From positions 12,165,216-12,229,215 of the forward strand of contig NC_134433.1 in NCBI RefSeq assembly GCF_030867145.1: DNA of 64,000 nt, given 5' to 3'. The position numbers and the translations under genes were made by a program. A model generated the notes under the pieces. It did no database searches. It was given only the letters and a program-made list of their open reading frames with translations, and was not told where the DNA came from. This document shows, piece after piece, positions 12,001 to 21,000 of the stretch; the stretch's first letter is position 1, and each line of letters begins with the position of its first letter. The stretch is from Opisthocomus hoazin. Taxonomy: Eukaryota; Chordata; Aves; Opisthocomiformes; Opisthocomidae.

Positions 12001-15000
12001 GCCAGCACCACAGCCCAAGGCTGCTTCGGCACAAGACATACGTCCTGCCTACGCTGGGTGCTCTGCCCCTTTGCACCCTGCTCAGCACCCCTGCCCGCCC
12101 CAGCTGTGCCCCCTCCACCGAGAGCACCCTCCTGGGACGCCCGGCTCCCCGGCACGGCCCCGCTGGGGTGAGGCACCCTCCGGCCCCGCGGGCAACGCAG
12201 CAGCCCACGGAGCGGGGCGGGATGGGGAAAGCCTTACGCTCCAGCACACGGCGCGGGCGCAGACGCCAGCCCAGAGGCAGACAGAGGACGGCGGGGGGTC
12301 GCCGGCGGAGGCAGAGGGCTCCTGAGGACGGGGGTACGGTACCTGGCTGGGTGCCGAGGCGGAGGCGGCGGGGTCCAGCTAACGGCAGCGAGGAAGGAGG
12401 AGAGAAAGGAGAATAGAGGGGGTGAGAGGCAGAGAGCAGCAGCAGCAGCACCGCCACGCGCCAAAGGGCCCCGGCATGGCCACGACCCCCACGGCACCCC
12501 GGGCATCCTCCCAGCCACGGGCAGCCGTGCCCGGGCTGCCACGGGGATGCTGCCAGTGGGGGCTGCTGGGCATCAGAGCTCCCCACGGCCGGGCACGCTG
12601 GTCCCGGCAGCAACACCAAACCCACCGGCAGCCTCAATCATCCGTCCCCCGCGGCCGGTGCCACTCCAAGAAGGACCACGGGGCTGGTGGCCAGGCACAG
12701 GAGTACCACCACCCCGTGTGGAGCACACGGCACGGCCGGGGCGGCCACGCGCTGCCCACCCGTCCCCGTCCCCGGGCGAGCGGCATGTGAGTGCCAGCGT
12801 CCCTGGCATTACAGCAGCGGTGAAGATCCTCTCCAGCCGGCGCTGTGCCTCCTCCGACGGGCTCAGCCGGGGCGCGGGGCCAGGGGCAGCCTGGAGGCAG
12901 AGCACCGTTAGCACCGGGCCGGCCGCCCCGCAGCCCCCGCTGGCACTGCAGCCCGCGCCGGCGGCACGCCAGGGACTATCGCAAAGTCTTTCTGGGCCCT
13001 GCAGCCCACCAGCGTTCGAGGCGGGTACCGGGGCAAAGGCTGGCACAGACCCGGGGGCACTGAGGCTGGCACAGCCGGGGTACCGGTGGGCACCCACAGA
13101 GCCCAGGGACCCGGGTCCCCGCTCCCACACACCTGCTGGGGCAGAGCCGGGGCGGTTTTCGCGGGGGTCGGCCGCTTCTCGCCAGGCTGGAGCTTCTTCT
13201 CCACACGAGCCAGGAGGGAGACAAGGGGCAGCGTCACCGGGCGGCCGCAGTGCACACAACTGCCCCGACAAGTGACCCCGCCCGGCACCGCACACCCCAA
13301 AACCACTGCAAGCCATGCGGGTGAGCTCACACCACGCCGTGCCGCCATGTTAGAGCATCCCCCGCCGCGCACACACCGGTACCTTGTGCCTCTCCAGGGC
13401 AGTGGGTTTCGGAGCGGACGCCTTTGCCGGCTCCGCTTTCCCTCCCAGAGGCTGCACTGGTGGCTCCGGCTTGGCTTTGGTGCTCGGGGACAGGGACGGC
13501 TTCGCGTCCCCCCCGGCCGGCTCGGGGGACTTCTCCTCCCGCCTGTCCCCCGGCCGGAGCCGCGGCCGGTGCTCTTTGGTTCTGCCCTTCGCCATGAGGG
13601 TTTTGAGCCCCGCTGAGATCTCATCCTTGGGCTCTGGCTTGGCGGGGGCTGCTGGCACGACGGGGGGAGGCGGCGGGGCGGGGGGAGCCGGGACGGCGGG
13701 ACGGCCAGTGTCATCCTTCCGGGGGGGTGGCACTGGCTCGGGAGACTTGGCGTCTCGCCCCGGCTCCTTGGCGCTGCCGGCGTCTTCCCCCGGCAGGACC
13801 TTGCGCACCACCTTGCGCACCACGCGGACCACCCTGCGCCGGGACAGCCCCTGCCCGTCGTCCCCCTGCGCCTCGCTGCCCGCACCGGGGCCCTCCAGAC
13901 CATTCACCGCCGCCCCGTTCAGCACCGGCTCAGGGCTCTTCGAGGGCTCAGGATTTGGGCGCTCAGGATTCAGGGGCGCAGACGCCGCATCCTTCGGGCT
14001 CTCTGGCTGCAGCCACAACGACACTGGTGTGAGCGGACGTCCAGCGGCACGGTGCCTGCTACCGCAAGCACCCTCTGCTTGGGACACGGTGGTGCCCGGG
14101 GCTTCGTGCCCTGCCGCAGGAGCACAGCTCCCGGCCAGACCCCGGCACCAGCGGACACAGCACCCAGTCCCCTTCCCCAGCCGACTGCCAGAACCCCACC
14201 TGACTCCGGGGCAGGGAGCAATGGCGACTGCTCCAGCCCTGGCAGCCAGGGACCCACCAACCCTCAGGCTGCTGGTACGGGGGTAAAATTCAGTGCTCAG
14301 GCACCGGCAGCCTCTCCGCAACATGCAGAGCAAGCCGCAAGGTTTTCTCCACCAGCGGCTTCGGTGGGCAGAGCGGGAGCCGGTGCTGTAACCGCAGGGT
14401 GGGCACGAACCCACCGTCCCACTGGGGTCTGCAGGACAGGGACAAGCCCCGGGGAGACAGACAGGGAGAGATCACTGGGTGTTGACAGCAGGGCATCCCT
14501 GCCAAAAACACCCACCGCCCTCCACACGCTGCCCTGGAGCTGCCACCAGCGCTTCCAGGGACCGGGAGGGTGCAGGGGGGTGCTGAGCCCACGACCCTCC
14601 GTGATGCCCCCAGGTCCTGGCACAGGGTCTGTCCACGACTGAGGACGAGCCCCATCCCCGACACAGCTCCACCCTGCCCATGCCCCGCGACACTTACAGC
14701 CCCATCCTCCTTCCCGGGTCTTTTCACAGCTAAGGATTTGTCCTCGTCCTTGACCTGAGGGTCAGACAAACAAGAGGAGCGCGTTTCAGCCCGCCGCGGG
14801 GCCTCGCTGCCGGAAAAGCCGCCGGCACCACGACTCCATGCCAGGGGGGCAGGAGGCTGCGGCATGAAACAGCCCCTGTTTGCAGCCCGCAGCAGCCCCA
14901 GGGATGAGGACGTGTGTCCTTCCAGGCTTCCCTGCGGCCAAAAAAAGTGGGGGGGGGGTAGAAGCACAGCGATGCGCCCCGGCTACGGCAAACCCCAAAG

Positions 15001-18000
15001 GCGGGAGAGGAACGCGCTCTGGCTGCTCGTCCCCGGCCCCCTCGTCGTGTGCAGCCGGCGAACGAGCCGGTACGCAGAGCCCCGTCGCCGCACCCCACGC
15101 GCCTTCCTGCGTGTCACCCCGCCGGGCGTCACCGCACGTTTTAAGTGTCACCAGCTCATCTCTGCGGCAGCCACACCGTGGGCCGTGCCAGCTCCCTGCC
15201 GAGCAGGGCGACCAGGGGGCTGGGGGGAAGGCGGGCAGCCAAACCCCCCCAGGCCGTGCCTCCGAGCTCCAGGGCTCGGCCGTGGCACCTTGGTGGCAGG
15301 ACGTGGCTCACCCCGCGGGCAACGCTCCCCGAATCGCCATCGCACAGCTCCCGCAAGCGCTCGGGGCTGGCACCGAGGTGGCTCACACCGAGTTAGGGGC
15401 TGCACCCGCCACTGGCGAAGCAGTCGTTAGTGATGGCGTTAGTAATCGCATGCGTGACCGCGCCGGTGACCGCAGCCACGCTGCGGTGGGGCGCGGGGCA
15501 GCTCCCCCTTTGCTCAGCGCAGTGAGAGGCTGGGAGCACCGCTCCGAACACGGTGCTGGCACTGGGCAAACTGGGGGAGCCGGACAGCAGCATGCGGCAG
15601 CGTGACCCGAACGCGGGGCGCAGGAAAACGTGCGAGAGACTTCCCTTCTGCTCCCAGAACGCAAACCGGGATGAAAACGCCATGGCGATGTCTCATGGAG
15701 CCGCAGCGCTGGCTGGGAAGAGAGGAAGAGGTGAGACGGGCCGGGGCCGGCACGCCAAACCACGGCACCGTGTACGAGCACGTGCCCTTCCCCGCCGGCC
15801 CTGGGAGCCCAGGAACCTCAGGAATGGGGTCTGAGCCCACCCGGCCCTGCTCAGCGTACAAACAGGCAGCGCCTATAGGAAAGGGCTCTGGGGACAGGCA
15901 GGTGGCCGGGCTGAGACCCAACAAAACTCATTGTGCAAAAAAAGCCCCTTTAGTCAGGCCGCAGGACCGTGCCTCAGTTTCCCCCCTGGGCGGGCTGCGG
16001 TAAGCAAATGCCAGGGTGAGAGAAGGGATATTTTCTGCCCTGGGCACCCAGCTCGCCCTGGCAGCCGGGGTTTATTCTGAGCCTGACCCTGTGCCAGCGG
16101 CTGGGCAGCCCCGGCAGCACCCACCGCCCCGGCTGGCACCGCGCTCCCCAACCCGGGGCCGTCGGGGAGAAATCCCCCTCCCAGGGGAGAAATCCCCCTC
16201 CCAGGGCCGGGCAGGGCGCAGAGCCCTGTCCCCCCCCATGACCATAGTGTGAAACACCGACGCCCGGAGCATGGGCACAGGGGGTCCAGAGACAAACATG
16301 CCCGTGGGTCAGAGCCCCCAGACCCTCTGCCCACGGCGCTCCCCCCTCCACGCAGCCTGGCAGCACCCCGAAGGTCCCCGGAGAGGACCGAGGTCCCTGA
16401 GGGGGCTGCAAGAAACAGCCCCCGGCCACCAAAGCACCCCAGGGGTGGGCTCAGCCTCGCGGCCCCCCGACCCCGGTGCCGGGACTGGCCCCACGTGCCC
16501 CCCTCGTGTTCCCCCATGCCGTGCCGGCCATGCCGGGGGTCCCCAGCTTACCGCAGGGTTGGGGTGAGCCGGGAGCGGGGTTTCCACCGTGGCGAGCGCG
16601 GTGGGAGAGGCGTGCGGGGAGGCAGCCGGGACAGCTGGGCTGATAGGGCCACCCTAAAAATAGCCAAGGAATGCGAGGGGCCCGCCGGCGCGCGCAGCAG
16701 GCGGGGGGAGCGCCGGGGGGGACACGGGGCCTCGCCGCCACCGCCGCCGCCACCGTCACCACCGGAGGAAGTGATGTGGGCTCTCGGGCAGCCGCGGGGG
16801 GAACTGCGCGGCCTCCGTCCCACCGCCCACCCCGGGGCAAGCGGGAAAGACACCCCAGCGCCGAGCGCGGTGGCGGGGCTGGGGGCTGCCAGGGAGGGTC
16901 CTGCGCTGCGAGGGACGGGGTTGCACGCTCCTGCACCCCAGGGTCCCGCGGCAGGGGGCCCAGCGTCGTGCTGGGCGGTGCAGCCCTGACACCGCTTGCT
17001 CCTCCCTTAGCTTTGCCGTGAACACTACGGCCCCCCGAAACGCTCCCGGGGACGGGGAGCCCCCCGCCCCGAGGCAACGCCAGCGTCACGGGCGTGTGCC
17101 AGCCCGGCAGCCCCCCGCTAAAGCCGCTTTTGTGGCAAAGCTGCCTCTGGAGGTCCAAGGTCTCCCTGGAAAAAGCGGGAGCGGGGCTGGGGGGCTCCCC
17201 CGGAGGAGGCCAGCGGCGGGGAGAGGCAGCAGCCACCCAGGCACCGTGAGGACCCCAGCCAGCACCTGAGCAGGTCCCTGCCCAACCCCGGGGACACAGA
17301 CGTGCCCCAAACCGAAAACCACTCCCAAGGGAGCAGGGGGTCCCAGCTTGACTGCGAGGGCTGTGCTGACAGCGGGCTGGAAATCCCCGTGCCGGGGACG
17401 CCAGCACTGGGCCACGTTCCTCCCGGCCCACGTCAACGCCAGGTTTCGCAGCACTGCCCCGGGCTGGCACTGCACGGCAGCCCCGGCTGCTCTCCTCACT
17501 GGGAGAGGCCATGGCAAACTCCCTTGGCAGGGCTGGCACAACGTGGTGGCACCAGCGTCCCCAGGCAGCACTGGTGGCAGCCACTGGATAATCAGCAAAA
17601 AAGTCGCGCTCACGTTCCCTGGCAGCAGGAACGAGAGGCTTCGGTGCAAGCTGGCGCATGGCCGAAGTCACCGGCGCAGCACCCTGCAGCTGGGCTGGGT
17701 TCGGCGAGGGCACCAGCCCAAAGAGCCCACCCCAGCGAGCCAAACCCACACGGACCCGAGCAACTCAGCGTGGTCCTGCCTTCCCGGGGGGTCTGAGCAT
17801 CCCCAGCGCAGGGCACGGAGCCACCCCCCTGGGAGGAGCCCGGCTGCCGCCGGCCATCTCCACCGGGACCCCCAGCCCGGCCATGCAGCGATGGCGGCAT
17901 TTCTGCCTGGCCAGCAGATTCCTGTCGTTCCTCCGTCGGGAACTTCGGCAGAGACGCACTGGCCCTGTGGCCGAGCCCGCTGGATGCAAGCCCCCGCGGG

Positions 18001-21000
18001 ACCCCCACAGCAGGGCACCCTGGCACCACCGTGCCCACGGCGAGGGCAGAAGAGCCAAACCAAGAACTTCCTACGGAGGAAGGACGGAAAAATGGAGAAA
18101 TTGCCTCCGGCAGCCCCCACGCCACGTCTCCCCTGCCTCGGGGGAACACAGCAAAGAGCCGGCGCCCATCCACGCCGCGGCATGGTGACCTCGCACCCCG
18201 GGGACGGTGACCTCCGGGGAGCAGGGTGCCCGCGGTCGGTGGGCGAGCACGGCACGCAGGGTCTGCCAGCGCGGCTGCCGAATGCCTGTGGTCCCGCCGA
18301 AGCGCTGGAGCGGTCGAAGGCGTTTCTGGAATATTTCTGCCAGGCCGGCGCACGCCTGGTCCCTGCCAGAGGAATTTCGCCGGTAAATAAATAAATACAA
18401 GCGTGGAGCCGAGCCAGGCTGGCTGCCCCGCGTCGGGAGCGGGGCTGGGACACGGTGGGGTGGTTTCACCCGGTCCCCAGTGCCCAGCCACGCTGTGCCA
18501 GCCCCCCGCGCACCCCACTGCACCGAGAGCCCCCCGAGACACAGCGGGTGCTGCCCCTGCCCGGCTGCGGCGCGGGTCCGTGGGGACACGGGTGGCTCAG
18601 CACGGCCCCCGCCAAGGGGGTTGGACCCCCCATAGCATGGAGAGTCCCGGCACCGTCCCCGCTCCAGCCGGGGAGGGACTTCCAGAGCAACAGCCCAAAA
18701 TATGTCTATAATTTCCTGTTTCAAAAAGGATCATTTTTATTTAAATTAGGACCAGAAACATTCCAGGGAGCTGAGCGGGGCCGGGGGGAGAGCCGGGCCT
18801 CCCTGTGCGCTGGCACCTTGCATGGCCCTGCCGAGCGAGGGACCCCCGGCTGCACCCCCACCGCAGCCCCGGCTCCCCAGCCCTGGCACCTCTCCCCGGT
18901 GCACCCCTGCCCCACGCGCGATGGGGACAGCACCCTGCACTTGACGATGCCACCAGCACGGTCACCGCCACCCCTCCAGCCGGTTTCCTCCGGCTGACGC
19001 CATCTCACCACGCCAGCACCCGGCGCGAGGCCGTACGCCGCGGCCTCTCCCCCGCAGCCCCAAGGGCACCGGCATCGCCTCTTCCCCCTTCCCAGCCACA
19101 GCTCCATGCCCTTGGCAGACACAGCACCTCGCTGGCACCCAACGGGTGCTGCTCCCACGCCGGCACACGGCAGCAAGGGCGGCGGCCATGGGCCCCCCAG
19201 GGTTATCCGGCCAGGGGTTATCCCGGTGGCACAGCCAGCGTTGCCCGCTGATGCCTGCCGAGCTCCGGGGAGGAGCTGCCGGAAAGCCAGCGCTCCGGCT
19301 CGGCGCCGATTCCACCCCACAGCACCGGTGCCTGCTCGGGGAGCACACGGAGCCCCACAGCCACCACCATGGCCACCGCCACGGCCTCACCATGGTCACC
19401 CTTGCTCCGTCCCAGCCAGCACCCCGCAGGGACGGGGCCCTGCCGCACTCAGCGCGGCTCTCTCCGGTGCAGACACCCTGCTCTGCGGGCACAGGCACCC
19501 TCCTCTCCCTAAGGCAGGCTTAGAAATACACTCAACCAGCCCAGTTATAAACTAAACCACCGCCACGCTGCTGCAACCCCCTGCCACCGTGGAGGGGGGC
19601 CAGCCCGGCAGGCTGTCGGCATCCGGGGGTCCCCGCCGGGACGCCAGCCGGCCCCCGGCAGGGTCAGCAGAGCCAGGCAGCTCACGCGGGAGATGTGGGT
19701 CACCCAGCCATTAAGTTTCTATTTATACAGCAGCAGCCACACACGCAGGCCCGCGCACACCGTCGGCAGCTCCCATCCCCCGGCGCACCCCACCACCCTC
19801 CCCGCTCCCCGGAGGGGGATCCCCACGCGGGGAGGCTGATGTGGGCAGCGGCGCAGGCAGCACCCTCCTGCAAAGCAGCGTTTGGGATTTCCCGGCAGCG
19901 AGGAGCAAAGCTCCTTTCCCTGCCGGACCGTGCCGCCTTGGGGACCAGACAGGGATGGACCGTCCTCGGGTGAGACAGAGCTGGGCTCTCCCGCAGCCCC
20001 TCTGGCCGGATGAAGACCAAACTCAGCAGCACATCGAGCATTTTGGGGGGGCAATAACCCACCGGTACCGGGTCGCAAGCGCTGATACAAACCTGCCCTT
20101 GCAGCCGCGTTGCTGCCCCGGGGCATGGGCAGGCATCGCCCCTGCATCCCAGCCACAGCCTCCTGCTCCCGCCCGTGCATCGCTCCTGGCTGGAGCAGCC
20201 CCAGCGCCCGCTGGTTCCCACAGCCCCTGCCAACCCGAACACCCGCCGCGAGGACGCCGGCGAGGGGCAGGAACCCAGGGCACCGGCCCGGCGGCAGGGA
20301 CGGCGTTACTCACATCCCAGGCAGCACGGCGTGTCCCCTGGCCGCCCCGCAGCCAGCAGCGGCTCAGCTCGCTCAGCTCCAGGATGGGCTGCACCTTCAG
20401 CTGCACCGTCTCTCCCGACTGCCGGATCATCTCCACGATCTCATCCCGGGATTTGTTCTCCACGTTTCGCCCGTTGATCTCCACCAGTCGGTCGCCCGGC
20501 ACCAAACCCAACGCCAAGTCTTTGGTGCCGGCGCCGGGTTCAGCGAAGTGCACGACGCGCCGGTACACCTGCCCGTCGGGCGCCCGGTCCAGCATGGTGG
20601 TGCGGCGCAGGGAGAAGCCGAAATCGCCGGTGTTGCGCCTCTGCAGCTCCAGCTGCCGTGGGGCGGGGGGCTGGGGGGGCACCACGGCCGGCAGCCGCAG
20701 CTCGGCGGGGAACCTCTTGCCAACGAGCTCCGGCACCCTGGCACGCAGGGAGCTGGCGGGAGGGGTGCGGGGGTGTCCGGGGGGGATCCCTTGCTTGGCG
20801 AGCTGGGTCTCCAGCGTGCGCACCTCCACCTGCGGGGAGGGGGCTGCCGAGTGCTCGGAGGGGGTGGACGTCTCCGATGTGCTCTCGTCCCGGCTCTTTT
20901 GGGAGAAGGAGAAGCGTTTGACGATCATCTGGGAGTTCTGCTTGGCCAACGAACCAAACTTGGCCGCCCGCTGCAGCACCGAGCCCTTGAAGTTGGCATC

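Noticed and set aside
10707-12176. Overlapping 489- and 460-codon frames on both strands
   Set aside because: Both-strand openness reflects GC content; only the small MYO18A exons inside have splice sites and family similarity.
15290-15340. [10 protein letters not shown]-type ATG with a GTGAGC donor, considered as first coding exon of the gamma form
   Set aside because: The donor leaves phase 2, which does not match the phase 0 exon downstream.
16451-17749. 432-codon minus-strand frame near the gamma promoter
   Set aside because: Low-complexity translation crossing the candidate promoter; no sign of a coding exon.
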